A stretch of DNA of 64,000 nt from Opitutaceae bacterium (GTDB taxonomy: Bacteria > Verrucomicrobiota > Verrucomicrobiia > Opitutales > Opitutaceae), in the NCBI GenBank assembly GCA_041395105.1, contig JAWLBB010000001.1, positions 310,001 to 374,000 of the forward strand, read 5' to 3'. Under the pieces are notes generated by a model. The model worked only from the letters and a program-made list of their open reading frames with translations. It did no database searches and was not told where the DNA came from. The stretch's first letter is position 1; each line of letters begins with the position of its first letter. The translations under genes were made by a program, and so were the position numbers. This document shows, piece after piece, positions 1 to 8,484 of the stretch.

Positions 1-84
1 AACCAAGAGCAAGGCCAGCCCTCCCAGGATGGGGAGCGAATACTCGAGGTTCGGCGGGGTCACGGAGAAGGCACCTCGGGGCAC
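1..84 (-). CDS. Possible start of a membrane protein gene, cut by the window edge
   Basis: Directly after the dnaN stop codon, on the same strand, a frame opens with GTG at position 84 and runs 28 codons without a stop to the window edge. Its last part (LPILGGLALLLV) is hydrophobic and would fit the start of a transmembrane helix. The stretch GAGGG just before the GTG overlaps the likely ribosome site, but it is very close to the start. Nothing identifies the family. The frame could be open by chance because it is short and GC-rich. Confidence 0.3.
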   Translation of the reverse strand, partial: MPRGAFSVTPPNLEYSLPILGGLALLLV

Positions 85-86
85 CC

Positions 87-1211
87 TCAGCTCAGGCGCA
101 CCGGCATGATGACACAGAGGAAACTGTCGCTCGTCTTGAAGACACCCGGACTGACCTCGTCCTTGACTTCGAAGGCCACTTCGTCGCGGCTCAAGGCCCG
201 GAGGGGGTCCATGACAAACTGGGGATTGAATGCCACCTGGAGATCGGGCCCATCGTAGTTCACCACCAACTTTTCATGGGCTTCGCCAAAGTCCGGACTC
301 GAAGCGAGGATCTCGAGCAGATTGTTGCTCAACTTGATCTTGACCGAATTGGACTTTTCGCTGGTGACGAGCGCGGCGCGATGGACGGACTGGAGAAAAA
401 GCTCCCGCTCGACCTTGATCCGCTGATGGGTTTCCTTCGGAATGACCTGTTGGTAATTCGGGTAGTTGCCTTCCACCACCTTGGAGACGAGCAAGATATC
501 GCCGATGAATCCGTTGGTTTCGTCGGCCGTCTCAACCTGAAAGGCGACCCGGCGCTCGTCAAAGGCCACCTTGAGACGATCCCCTTTGCCGAGCAGACGG
601 ACCAATTCGGCGACTGTCTTGGCGGGGAGGATGAGGCTTCCGCCCTGGTCCGCCGCGATTTCAAGTTCTTCCGAAGTCAACGCCAGGCGACGACCGTCCG
701 TCGCCACGAGAGTGAGTTTGCCTTCCTCGAACCGGAAATAAACGCCGTTGAGGATGTAACGCGTCTCATCGGTTGACTGGGCGTAGGAGACGCTCTTGAG
801 CATGCCGGCCAGATTGTCCTGCCCGAGCTCGAACAGCCGTTCATTGCTGAATTCCGGCAGTGGAGGAAATTCATCCCGGGCCATGCCCATGATCCGGAAA
901 CTGGAAGCACCGCTGGTGATCTTGGCCTGCTGATTCGCCGATGTCTCCATTTCAACGTCGAGGCTGGGCAGCTCGCGAACGATGGTGGCCAGGCGCCGGA
1001 CCGGCAGGGTGATCGCTCCGGACTCGGTGATGGTCGCCTTGATTCGACACCGGATGCCGAGATCGAGATTGGTCGTGGTGAGCGAAAGATACTCGTCGTC
1101 GGCCTCGATCAGGACGTTGCTCAGGATGGGCATGGTGGCCTTGGAGCCGACCACGTTGAGGACCTGAGCCAGACCGTTGCTGAAGTGGTCCCGGTTGATT
1201 TTGAATTTCAT
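87..1211 (-). CDS. dnaN: DNA polymerase III beta subunit (sliding clamp)
   Basis: The 374-residue product is the ring-shaped processivity clamp that holds replicative polymerase and repair enzymes on DNA. Its length is normal for the family, and the three clamp domains fall at about residues 1-120, 125-245 and 250-374. The N-terminus (MKFKINRDHF), the internal block YILNGVYFRFEEGKLTLVATDGRRLA and the C-terminal end VIMPVRLS are typical of DnaN. The ATG at 1211 lacks a clear Shine-Dalgarno sequence. The 221 bp upstream (1212-1432) are more AT-rich, with a small inverted repeat AATCCT/AGGATT at 1249-1264. They contain only one imperfect DnaA-box-like word, and neither dnaA nor gyrB is visible, so this is not evidence for oriC. 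Confidence 0.97.
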   Translation of the reverse strand: MKFKINRDHFSNGLAQVLNVVGSKATMPILSNVLIEADDEYLSLTTTNLDLGIRCRIKATITESGAITLPVRRLATIVRELPSLDVEMETSANQQAKITSGASSFRIMGMARDEFPPLPEFSNERLFELGQDNLAGMLKSVSYAQSTDETRYILNGVYFRFEEGKLTLVATDGRRLALTSEELEIAADQGGSLILPAKTVAELVRLLGKGDRLKVAFDERRVAFQVETADETNGFIGDILLVSKVVEGNYPNYQQVIPKETHQRIKVERELFLQSVHRAALVTSEKSNSVKIKLSNNLLEILASSPDFGEAHEKLVVNYDGPDLQVAFNPQFVMDPLRALSRDEVAFEVKDEVSPGVFKTSDSFLCVIMPVRLS

Positions 1212-1432
1212 GCTGAGCTGAGTTAGGAGGATTTTCCCTTTACTGACAAATCCTATGAAGGATTAGTTTTTAACAGAATAATCAGTCGTATTACTATGCC
1301 CGGTAAAGAACAGGGAGAAAAGCGTTAACTCCCTCTGCCGCAAGGTCGGATCGGTTGTATTCGCTGTGAACAAACCAACGTCTTCTTCACGGCTCTGCCC
1401 AATCGAAGGGATTTCAGGAAAGTTGTTCAGGG

Positions 1433-2314
1433 TTATTCAGATCCTTCGGGCGGATTCTTCACAAGGTCATTTCGATCAGACTTCAGCTTGCGGAGGCGGT
1501 TGCTCCGGCGGCGCAGCACGATGATGTGGCGCACCAGCCCGAAAAAGACGTAGGACAGGAAAATGATCACAAGGGCATAGACCCTGAACAGGAAAACCAG
1601 GGCCACCCCGACCAGAACAGCGATGAACGTCCGGAAACGCGCCTTGGTATGCCAGTCGATCTCCTTGAAACTCGGATAACGCACCGTGCTGACCATCAGA
1701 TAGGCGATCAGGAGCATCAGGACGGGCAGAAGGACGGCCCAACGTTGGAGGTCTTGTTCGGTCAGCAGCAGGACGAGCGAGGCGATCATGCCCGCGGCGG
1801 CAGGAACCGGAAGGCCGACGAAGTCCTTGGTCGCGTGAATATCGTGGAGCGAATAAACCGCGGGGTGGGTGATCACGTTGAAGCGCGCGAGGCGCACCCC
1901 GGCGCAGAGCAGATAGATGAATCCGATGAACCAGCCAATCGGCCGGAAGACCGGCAGGAGATCCGGCGAGAGGATGAGGAAGAAGACCATCAGGGCCGGC
2001 GCCACCCCGAAGGAGACGACGTCAGCGATCGAGTCGAACTCCCTCCCGAACAGGGACTCGCGCCCGCCGAGGCGGGCCAGTCTTCCATCGAGGGAATCAA
2101 AGACCACGGCGGCGAGAATGAACCAGACGGCTTCGCGGTAGAGGTCGTCGGGAGCACCTTCGCCGATCATCGAGGCAAAACGGGCCTGGATGCAGCGGAT
2201 GATCGCAACGAACCCGCAGAACAGATTCCCCGCCGTCATCAGGTTCGGCAGAAGATAGATCCGACTGGCCTGGGTGCTGCTGAGCGGGTCGTTGGAGGGT
2301 CCGGGTCTTTCCAT
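1433..2314 (-). CDS. pssA: CDP-diacylglycerol--serine O-phosphatidyltransferase
   Basis: This 293-residue integral membrane enzyme joins CDP-diacylglycerol and serine to make phosphatidylserine, the precursor of phosphatidylethanolamine. The CDP-alcohol phosphotransferase signature DG-x2-AR-x8-G-x3-D-x3-D is complete at about residues 76-98, within the segment DSLDGRLARLGG. Several hydrophobic segments surround it, and the C-terminus is basic (RRRSNRLRKLK). The order LPNLMTAGNLFCGF near residue 22 is typical of the PssA branch. It starts 6 bp after the stop of the upstream RelE-fold gene on the same strand, so the two are probably cotranscribed. No psd gene (decarboxylase) is in the window. 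Confidence 0.93.
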   Translation of the reverse strand: MERPGPSNDPLSSTQASRIYLLPNLMTAGNLFCGFVAIIRCIQARFASMIGEGAPDDLYREAVWFILAAVVFDSLDGRLARLGGRESLFGREFDSIADVVSFGVAPALMVFFLILSPDLLPVFRPIGWFIGFIYLLCAGVRLARFNVITHPAVYSLHDIHATKDFVGLPVPAAAGMIASLVLLLTEQDLQRWAVLLPVLMLLIAYLMVSTVRYPSFKEIDWHTKARFRTFIAVLVGVALVFLFRVYALVIIFLSYVFFGLVRHIIVLRRRSNRLRKLKSDRNDLVKNPPEGSE

Positions 2315-2320
2315 CTCGTT

Positions 2321-2674
2321 CTATTTGCTCAGCGTTTCCAGGTATTTCCAGAATGACTGATGCTGCTCGAGGAGTTGCTCTTCGGAGATGGGAAGCTTCG
2401 TCCGGAAGACAAAATCGGTCAGCGAATTCCGGTGAAGGATGTAGTGGGTGTAGAGCGTGTCGGAGTCGCGCCGTTCAAAGTAGATCCGATAGTCGCCTGC
2501 CCGGAGGCGGTAAAAGGTGGTGCCCTCGCGTGAGAATCGACCCAGGGGCTCCCGGGGATTGGCCAGGCGGTGGGCAGTGAGATTGCTCAAGGGCTCGATC
2601 ACGTCCAATTGGGCGAGTTTATCGAGCTTGTTGAGCTCCCGAATGCTCTGGTCGCTGAAGGTTACCTGAAACAT
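2321..2674 (-). CDS. RelE/ParE-fold protein, no antitoxin partner
   Basis: The 117-residue protein has the layout of the RelE/ParE superfamily: an N-terminal helical pair (SIRELNKLDKLAQLDVIEPL), then a beta sheet with the hallmark block FYRLRAGDYRIYFERRDSDTLYTHYIL. Family toxins cleave mRNA at the ribosome or poison gyrase. The C-terminus is longer than usual (about 25 residues after the sheet), and no small antitoxin ORF lies next to it. Upstream is a divergent EF-hand gene and downstream is pssA, 6 bp away. A housekeeping or lost-toxicity role is therefore as likely as a true toxin. The fold is called from sequence pattern; the activity is unknown. Confidence 0.72.
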   Translation of the reverse strand: MFQVTFSDQSIRELNKLDKLAQLDVIEPLSNLTAHRLANPREPLGRFSREGTTFYRLRAGDYRIYFERRDSDTLYTHYILHRNSLTDFVFRTKLPISEEQLLEQHQSFWKYLETLSK

Positions 2675-2775
2675 GAAAGGACACAGTCCTGGACCTGCAG
2701 AATTTCATTCATGCTGTAACCGATGCCGCCGGACGGCGTCTCACCGGTATGAATGCAACTCGGAAGATTCCAAAA

Positions 2776-3429
2776 ATGAAAAAATACCTTCTATCTTTGT
2801 CGGTGGTCCCTGCAATGTTTATCGTCAATTCCGGTCTGGCCCAGGACGAGGAGCCGCTGCCCCCGCCTCCTCCGCCGTCGGCCGCCCGCCACCAGCAGAT
2901 GCTCGAGCGTTTTGACACGGACAAAGACGGTGTCCTGTCCGCAGAAGAACATGCCGTGGCCCGTGAAACCCTGCAGGCAGAGGGAGTCCGGCCTCCGGGA
3001 AGACCTCAGGGAGGCAAGGGCCGGCCTGGGGGTCCGGGAGACGGTTCGGGATTGAATCATGAACAGATGATGAAGGCTGCGGATACCGATGGTGACGGAG
3101 TGGTCTCGGACGAGGAACGGGCGGCGATGCGGGCCAAAATGCAGGCCAGGGGGAAGATGAATCGTCAGCAGATGCTGGAGCGGTTCGACACGGACGGAGA
3201 CGGCCAGATTTCGCCGGAAGAGCGGCAGGCGGCCCGTGAATCAATGGGGGGTCGTGGTCCCGGCCAGGGAAAGGCGGGAGGTCCCAATCATGCTGAAATG
3301 ATGAAGCGAATGGATAAGGACGGAGACGGCGTGATCTCGGATGAGGAGCGCGCCGCTGCCCACGCCGCTCGACAGGGAGCCGGCAAGAAGGGTCCTCCTC
3401 CTCCTCCGCCGCCTCCGGAGCAAGAGTAA
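2776..3429 (+). CDS. Secreted protein with four EF-hand calcium-binding loops
   Basis: I chose the ATG at 2776 rather than 2749 because it begins a clean signal peptide (MKKYLLSLSVVPAMF...SGLAQ, cut near residue 23). The mature part is about 195 residues. A proline run follows the signal, then come four EF-hand loops at about residues 46, 102, 137 and 179 (DTDKDGVLSAEE, DTDGDGVVSDEE, DTDGDGQISPEE, DKDGDGVISDEE). They are joined by Gly/Pro/Lys-rich linkers, and the protein ends in a second proline run. The loops carry the acidic residues at positions 1, 3, 5 and 12 needed to bind calcium. The two pairs of loops look like an internal duplication. The protein is probably periplasmic or surface-exposed, with unknown partner; the gene is monocistronic. 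Confidence 0.85.
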   Translation: MKKYLLSLSVVPAMFIVNSGLAQDEEPLPPPPPPSAARHQQMLERFDTDKDGVLSAEEHAVARETLQAEGVRPPGRPQGGKGRPGGPGDGSGLNHEQMMKAADTDGDGVVSDEERAAMRAKMQARGKMNRQQMLERFDTDGDGQISPEERQAARESMGGRGPGQGKAGGPNHAEMMKRMDKDGDGVISDEERAAAHAARQGAGKKGPPPPPPPPEQE

Positions 3430-3487
3430 GCACTTCGGGTATTTTCGGCCCACCGATCGGACACGGGGTGGGCCAGGGGGAAAAACA

Positions 3488-3517
3488 CCCGGGTATCGGT
3501 GGGGGCCGATGCCCGGG
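3488..3517 (+). terminator. Hairpin terminator after the EF-hand gene
   Basis: Two 12-bp arms (CCCGGGTATCGG and CCGATGCCCGGG, one G-T wobble) enclose a 6-nt loop. TTTGAGTTTTC follows on the plus strand and AAAAA precedes the left arm, so it could act in both directions. It lies 58 bp after the stop of the EF-hand gene. Confidence 0.6.
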
Positions 3518-3630
3518 TTTGAGTTTTCTGGGGCTGTTGCAGAAACCCGGTCGCACAGGAAGACGACCCTCCATTTCAGGGAATCGACGAAGATGGAGGA
3601 CGAACCTCCCGCTGAGACGGCCGGAGGATG

Positions 3631-3648
3631 CCCTTTGGGACCAAAGGG
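3631..3648 (+). promoter_or_regulatory. Short perfect hairpin in the leader of the threonine dehydratase gene
   Basis: Perfect 8-bp arms CCCTTTGG/CCAAAGGG are separated by GA, 64 bp before the dehydratase start. It may be part of an mRNA leader. No known riboswitch consensus fits, so a regulatory function is only a guess. Confidence 0.3.
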
Positions 3649-3711
3649 TTCGGACTGGCTCAATCGGCCGGTGCTTGCTCCGCGACAACGGCACGGCATG
3701 ATGGGTCCTCT

Positions 3712-4929
3712 ATGCCTGACTCTGTGACGATTGATGATATCCAGGCGGCCCGGGCGCGATTGGCCGATGCTCTTCCGATGACGCCTTGCCCGGAGTCGGT
3801 TCCGCTCTCCGAGATCACGGGTTCCCGGATTTTCTGCAAACTCGACAATCTTCAGCGAACCGGGAGCTTCAAGGAACGCGGTGCCCGCAATGCCCTCCTT
3901 CTGCTCGAGCCGGCACGTCAGCGGCGCGGTGTCATCGCCGCCTCGGCCGGAAACCATGCCCTCGGCCTCGCTTACCACGGTTCCCTGCTGGGCATCGGCG
4001 TCACGGTGGTGATGCCGCGTTTCGCCCCCTTGATCAAGATCAACACCTGCCAGCGTCTGGGCGCCCGGGTCATCCTGGAAGGAACCTCCTTTGCCGAAGC
4101 CCGGGAGAAAGCCGATCAAATCGCGGCGGCAGAGGAGTTGAGTTATATTCACGGATACGACGATCCCGCGATCATTGCGGGACAGGGGACCATGGCCCTG
4201 GAAATCCTGGAGCAGGTTCCCGGACTTGAGGCCGTCGTCTGCCCCGTGGGTGGGGCGGGCCTGTTGGCGGGTGTTTCCATCGCCCTCAAGGCGTTGCGGC
4301 CGGAGGTTCAGGTGATCGGAGTGGAGGCGGAGGCGACTTCCAGTTTTCAGGCGGCCCTGGCCGCCGGCAAACCGGTCCGTTTTGCCACCCGGCCGACCCT
4401 GGCCGACGGTCTCGCGGTCTCCATCGTGGGCGAAAATGCCTTTGCCCTGGCCCGAAATCGGGTGGACCGGATCGTGACCGTGGGTGAAGACGACCTGGCC
4501 CTTGCCATCCTTCGCGTCCTTGAGCTTGAGAAAGGGGTGGTTGAAGGGGCGGCGGCCGCACCCCTGGCAGCATTCCTGGCCGGTGAATTGCCGGAGCTGG
4601 CCGGGCGGAAAACCGTACTCCTTTTTTGCGGCGGCAATATCGACCCGGGCATACTCAGCCGGGTCATTGAGAAAGGGCTGGTGGCCGATGGGCGTCTTTG
4701 CCGGTTCACGGTGACGATCAGCGACCGGCCGGGTGGTCTGGCGGAATTGGCTGCGGCCATCGCCGCGACCGGGGCGGGGGTGCGCGACATCACGCATGAT
4801 CGCGCCTTTGCCGGGCCCGATGTGGCTGCTGTCAATTGCCTGTGCACGGTGGAGACCCGTGACCGGGATCACTTCGCCGAATTGATCGCTGCCCTGCGGG
4901 AACGCAGGATGCCCGTGGTGGAGAAGTAG
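3712..4929 (+). CDS. ilvA: Threonine ammonia-lyase (threonine dehydratase) with C-terminal ACT domain
   Basis: The enzyme uses pyridoxal phosphate to turn L-threonine into 2-oxobutanoate and ammonia, the entry step of isoleucine synthesis. The product is 405 residues when started at 3712 (MPDSVTIDDI). An in-frame upstream ATG at 3628 would add 28 non-conserved residues, so I reject it. The PLP lysine is in GSFKERGARN near residue 54, and the phosphate-binding loop is CPVGGAGLLAG near residue 178. From about residue 330 one ACT domain (FTVTISDRPGGLAELAAAIA) suggests allosteric control. This single-ACT form resembles the shorter IlvA/TdcB branch rather than the two-ACT E. coli IlvA. No other ilv gene is adjacent. 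Confidence 0.9.
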   Translation: MPDSVTIDDIQAARARLADALPMTPCPESVPLSEITGSRIFCKLDNLQRTGSFKERGARNALLLLEPARQRRGVIAASAGNHALGLAYHGSLLGIGVTVVMPRFAPLIKINTCQRLGARVILEGTSFAEAREKADQIAAAEELSYIHGYDDPAIIAGQGTMALEILEQVPGLEAVVCPVGGAGLLAGVSIALKALRPEVQVIGVEAEATSSFQAALAAGKPVRFATRPTLADGLAVSIVGENAFALARNRVDRIVTVGEDDLALAILRVLELEKGVVEGAAAAPLAAFLAGELPELAGRKTVLLFCGGNIDPGILSRVIEKGLVADGRLCRFTVTISDRPGGLAELAAAIAATGAGVRDITHDRAFAGPDVAAVNCLCTVETRDRDHFAELIAALRERRMPVVEK

Positions 4930-4937
4930 GGAACCGC

Positions 4938-6476
4938 CTACCCGTCGTTCCTCGGCCAGTCATCCGTCCGGAACGGCGCGGCAGGCAGGCCGGCTCCGTT
5001 GGTCAGGGTCGCCTCAGGGCTGTTCCTCCAGGCATAACGGACGGCGACCGGCTCAGCCACCTCGGGGCTGTGCACGACGACTTTGACCCCGTCGATGATC
5101 GCCTTGGCGGGGACCCATCGGCGGTCCTGTCCCGCCACCTCGAATCCCAGCAGGGTCGGCCCCTTGGTCATCAGCCCGGTTTCCGCATGATCCAGCGCGA
5201 TGCGGACGGCCGAGCCTTCAACCGTCATTCCCCGGTAGGTGGGTCCGGAGGCCGGCACCGATTCCCCGTAGGCGACCGAGCGGGCAACAAGGGCGAGGCG
5301 TTTGCCGACATCATGCTTGTTGCGGGGATGGATGTCGTCGGGATTGCCGATATCAATGGTCACGGCCATGCCGGTCTTGGGGAGGCGGAGGGCCTGGGTC
5401 TGGGCTTCGCGGAGAAAGGCCCAGATTCGCCCGCTGGAATCCCAGTCCACCCTGAAGTCGGCCAATTGGACGAAAAGGAATGGAAAGTCGCCTTGACCCC
5501 AGAGGGACCGCCAATCCTCGATCAGGGTGGGAAAGAGGATGGCGTACTCTTCCGGTTGGGCGGCATTGGCCTCGCCCTGGTACCAGATGGTTCCGCGGGT
5601 GGCATAGGGAATGAGCGGGTGGATCATCGCGTTGAAGAGTCCGGCGGCGAGGCTCTTGTGATGGGGACCGCGGGGCTCATCGGGCTTGCGTTCGGTAAAG
5701 GGGGATCCGGTGGCGGCGGCCTGTGCCTGGCGCAGCTCCCACCCATGAACGGCGGCCCGGTACTCCACCAGCCTTTGCGGATAATCGACGAGGTCGCGGG
5801 TCCGCTGATCCACCAGGCGGGTTAGTCCCGGTTTTGCGGCGAGGGCTTCGAGACCGGTCCATGCTTCGGCCGGGGTGCCGCCCCACGAGGTATGGATCAG
5901 GCCGACCGGCACCTTCTGCCGCTTCTGGATCTCACGTCCGAAAAACCAGGCCACGGCCGAAAAAGGAGCAACCGTATCAGGTGAAGCCACCCGCCAGGCA
6001 CCCTCGACATCGTCAAGCGGCTCGGTCGAGACTCGATGCGGCACGGTAAAGAGCCGGATCAGGGGATTCCCGGCCGCGGCGATCGTCGCCTCGGCCCGAT
6101 CGGAGTCGGCGACCTTCCATTCCATATTTGACTGGCCCGAAGCCAGCCAGACGTCCCCGACGAGAACGTCCTGGACGACCACTTCTTCGCCGGAGACGAC
6201 CACGAGATCGGCCGGCTCTCCGACCCCTTCCGCAGCAAGGGTGGCGCTCCATCGACCGTCGGCCCGGGCTGCCGTGGTGACAGACTGATCGCGGAAGCGC
6301 AGGGTTACTTCCTCTCCCGGATCGGCCCATCCCCAGACCGGGATCGGCTGTTCGCGTTGCAGGACCATGTGGTCGCTGAAGATGGCCGCGAGCCGCAACT
6401 CGGCCGAAGCGGAAAGGGCGGTGAGCAGAAGGCCGGGGAGAAAAGCGAAAACGAAGGAACGGAAGGTTCGGATCAT
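4938..6476 (-). CDS. Secreted sialate O-acetylesterase
   Basis: The 512-residue protein begins with a signal peptide (MIRTFRSFVFAFLPGLLLTA...SASA) and is probably periplasmic. Members of this family remove O-acetyl groups from sialic acids or other glycans, which clears the way for glycosidases. Typical blocks are present in order: MVLQREQPIPVWGWADPGE near residue 35, the SGNH-type nucleophile block SGQSNMEW near 115, WYQGEANAAQPEEY near 300, and the His block DIHPRNKHDVGKRLA near 383. Length is normal for the family. It converges with ilvA (8 bp between stops). Upstream lies a MITE-like element, so its promoter must sit in or near that element. The exact substrate cannot be read from sequence. 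Confidence 0.88.
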   Translation of the reverse strand: MIRTFRSFVFAFLPGLLLTALSASAELRLAAIFSDHMVLQREQPIPVWGWADPGEEVTLRFRDQSVTTAARADGRWSATLAAEGVGEPADLVVVSGEEVVVQDVLVGDVWLASGQSNMEWKVADSDRAEATIAAAGNPLIRLFTVPHRVSTEPLDDVEGAWRVASPDTVAPFSAVAWFFGREIQKRQKVPVGLIHTSWGGTPAEAWTGLEALAAKPGLTRLVDQRTRDLVDYPQRLVEYRAAVHGWELRQAQAAATGSPFTERKPDEPRGPHHKSLAAGLFNAMIHPLIPYATRGTIWYQGEANAAQPEEYAILFPTLIEDWRSLWGQGDFPFLFVQLADFRVDWDSSGRIWAFLREAQTQALRLPKTGMAVTIDIGNPDDIHPRNKHDVGKRLALVARSVAYGESVPASGPTYRGMTVEGSAVRIALDHAETGLMTKGPTLLGFEVAGQDRRWVPAKAIIDGVKVVVHSPEVAEPVAVRYAWRNSPEATLTNGAGLPAAPFRTDDWPRNDG

Positions 6477-6544
6477 GACGCGCGGTGAGACTGGTGGAGG
6501 GATGCGTTTGGGAGTTGGAGACTGCTACCGGGACACGGGCAACC

Positions 6545-6742
6545 TAGAGGCTGTTATTCACTTTGGATTCATGGTCACTTTCGCAAGTCATTGCTGGTCT
6601 GGTGTAGCCACTTCGCTGTGTCGAAGTGTTCCCTTGCCTCGAGAACGCCGACACAGCGGCGTTGCTACATTTCTTCGCATCTGACGCCTTGGCGAGCTGT
6701 TCCTACAGGGTCATCCAGGTTGAAAGTGCATAACAGCCTCTA
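6545..6742. mobile_element. 198-bp MITE-like element with 20-bp terminal inverted repeats
   Basis: The left end (TAGAGGCTGTTAT..CACTTT, 6545-6564) and the right end (6723-6742) are inverted copies matching at 19 of 20 positions. Both ends finish in TA, as expected for insertion at a TA target. Inside, 6603-6669 holds two hairpins: CACTTCG/CGAAGTG around CTGTGT, and AACGCCG/CGGCGTT around ACACAG. These two are inverted relatives of each other whose stem differences are compensated, and they are bordered by TGTAGC and GCTACA. There is no coding frame. It fills most of the 380-bp gap between the sialate esterase and uvrC. The mobile nature is inferred from structure; no transposase is present. 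Confidence 0.6.
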
Positions 6743-6856
6743 ACCACAAAAACGGAAGAATCAAAGGAAGAGGGCTCCGGGGGGAAAGGGATAGCAGGAA
6801 TCGGGATGTTCATCCGTAACAACGTTCTGGCGAGGTGATGCCAAACGAACCTGTCC

Positions 6857-8386
6857 TCACTGCGGTGCCGGCGTCGCCCGGTCGGACTGATTGGCATCAA
6901 GAAAAGTACGCAACTCCGCGGCCGTTTTGGGACCGATCCCTTCCACGGCCTTCAGGTCGGCTTCGCTGGCCGCCTTGAGGCGCTCAATCGACCCGAAATG
7001 GTCGATCAGGGCCTGCCGGCGGACCGGTCCAAGTCCGGAAAACGAATCGAGGATGGACTCGCGAATCCGCTTGGTCCGCAGGTCGGCATTGAAGGTGTTG
7101 GCGAACCGGTGGGCTTCATCGCGCAGACGCTGCAGCAATTGAAGGGCGGGGTGGTTGAGGGGCAGGTTCAACGGGTCGCGGCCGTCGGAAAAGATGACGG
7201 TTTCCTTCTTCTTGGCCAGGCCGATGAGTGGGGGCGGTTCCAAGTCAAGAATAAGGAAAGCCTTGAGCGCGGCCGCCACCTGGCCCTTTCCGCCGTCGAT
7301 CACCACGAGGTCGGGAAAGGGGCGGCCCTCCTCGGCCAGTCGTCGGTAGCGGCGGCCGACAACCTCCTCCATCGCACGGAAATCGTCGTTGCCGATGAAA
7401 CTGCGGATTTTGTAGCGCCGGTACTGGGCCTTGTCCGGTCGACCCTCGGTGAAATGGACCATCGAGGCGACGACGAATGTCCCTGAGATATGCGAGATGT
7501 CGAAACATTCCAGGTGCCGGGCGGGAGAGGGCAGGGCAAGCACTCGTTGCAGCTCCTCCAGGGCATGTTCTTCGATGGGAGCCGGGACCGGGTTGCGGGC
7601 GAACTTCCGGGTCTTGGAAAGCGTCTTTTCCAGAGCGAAATAGACGTCCCGCAAGGCGGCCGCCTTTTCATAGTCCTGTTCTCTTGCCGCCCCCTCCATC
7701 TGTTGTTTGAGCTCTCCGAGCATGGCCCGGCTGTGCCCTTCAAGAAAATGGCAGGCCGCGTCCAGCCGGTCCTTGAACTCGGCGATGGTAACTTCATTGG
7801 GGTGACCGTAGAGCTCCGCCCGGACGTCGTCGTAGAGCCGATACCTGCCCGGCGCGACCTCCCGGGGCTGGGTGTCGGCAAGGATGATGCCGAATTGCCG
7901 CCGGAGCTCCGTCAGGGTGCGGCGGAGGTGACCGGAATGGGGAAAAGGGCCGAAGTAGCGTGCATTGTCGTCCTTCCGGTAGCGCACCAGGGTGAACCGG
8001 GGGATGGGGACGGAGGTATCCAGGCGGAGGAGAAGGAATCGTTTGTCGTCCGTGAAGTCGGTATTGTACTTCGGCCGGTATTGCTTGATCAGGCGACCTT
8101 CCAGCAGAAGGGCTTCGGGCTCCGACTTCACCTCGATCACTTCAAGGTCATGGATCATGTCGACCAAGGCCCGGATCTTCGGTTGCTGGATCATGCCGCG
8201 CGAGGGCTGGAAATAAGAACTGACCCTTTTCCGCAGATTCTTGGCTTTGCCGACGTAGATGATCGAGCCCAGCCGATCCTTCATCAGGTAGACACCGGGT
8301 CCCTGGGGGAGATGGCGGACCTTTTCCTTGATGGTGGGCACTTTGGAGGGGGAAGACGGCACGGAGGTCAAAGTTTCCTCGAACAT
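6857..8386 (-). CDS. uvrC: Excinuclease ABC subunit C
   Basis: UvrC makes both cuts around damaged DNA in nucleotide excision repair, together with UvrA and UvrB. The 509-residue protein has all domains in order: GIY-YIG nuclease at about 28-105 (GPGVYLMKDRLGSIIYVGKAKNLRKR), UVR motif for UvrB contact at about 205-240 (AAREQDYEKAAALRD), RNase-H-like endonuclease domain at about 285-440 (ECFDISHISGT, DLVVIDGGKGQ), and helix-hairpin-helix motifs at about 450-500. It is shorter than the roughly 600-residue E. coli protein, mainly between the UVR motif and the C-terminal nuclease and at the end. It is divergent from cinA (about 100 bp between starts), so the promoters face each other there. Confidence 0.94.
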   Translation of the reverse strand: MFEETLTSVPSSPSKVPTIKEKVRHLPQGPGVYLMKDRLGSIIYVGKAKNLRKRVSSYFQPSRGMIQQPKIRALVDMIHDLEVIEVKSEPEALLLEGRLIKQYRPKYNTDFTDDKRFLLLRLDTSVPIPRFTLVRYRKDDNARYFGPFPHSGHLRRTLTELRRQFGIILADTQPREVAPGRYRLYDDVRAELYGHPNEVTIAEFKDRLDAACHFLEGHSRAMLGELKQQMEGAAREQDYEKAAALRDVYFALEKTLSKTRKFARNPVPAPIEEHALEELQRVLALPSPARHLECFDISHISGTFVVASMVHFTEGRPDKAQYRRYKIRSFIGNDDFRAMEEVVGRRYRRLAEEGRPFPDLVVIDGGKGQVAAALKAFLILDLEPPPLIGLAKKKETVIFSDGRDPLNLPLNHPALQLLQRLRDEAHRFANTFNADLRTKRIRESILDSFSGLGPVRRQALIDHFGSIERLKAASEADLKAVEGIGPKTAAELRTFLDANQSDRATPAPQ

Positions 8387-8484
8387 GGACCCTGGGCTCG
8401 CATTTCGTGCAAACTAGCGTACGGTTGGGATCTGCCAAGCATGAGGGAGAACAAAGTGCGCTGAAACCAGAACAGAAAACACGG

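Noticed and set aside
1212..1432. AT-richer gap next to dnaN as a replication origin.
   Set aside because: Only one imperfect DnaA-box-like word (TTGTTCACA on the minus strand), no cluster of boxes, and dnaA is not adjacent.
1526..2356. Long open frames opposite real genes, such as 1526-2356 (+), 3241-4872 (-), 5070-5825 (+), 9828-11288 (-), 11248-12444 (+), 13468-14835 (-), 29464-30846 (-), 54902-56860 (-), 59920-60984 (-) and 62068-63810 (+).
   Set aside because: They are antisense shadows that arise in GC-rich codon-biased DNA. They have no family motifs, and each overlaps a well-supported gene along its whole length.
2321..2674. A complete type II toxin-antitoxin locus.
   Set aside because: No antitoxin-sized frame with a ribosome site lies on either side; the upstream gene is divergent and the downstream gene is pssA.
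3590..3660. CTGAGA plus a hairpin upstream of ilvA hinted at a TPP-type riboswitch or T-box.
   Set aside because: The remaining conserved TPP parts (such as GAACCTGA) are absent or in the wrong order, and no T-box sequence is present. Only a simple hairpin can be supported.
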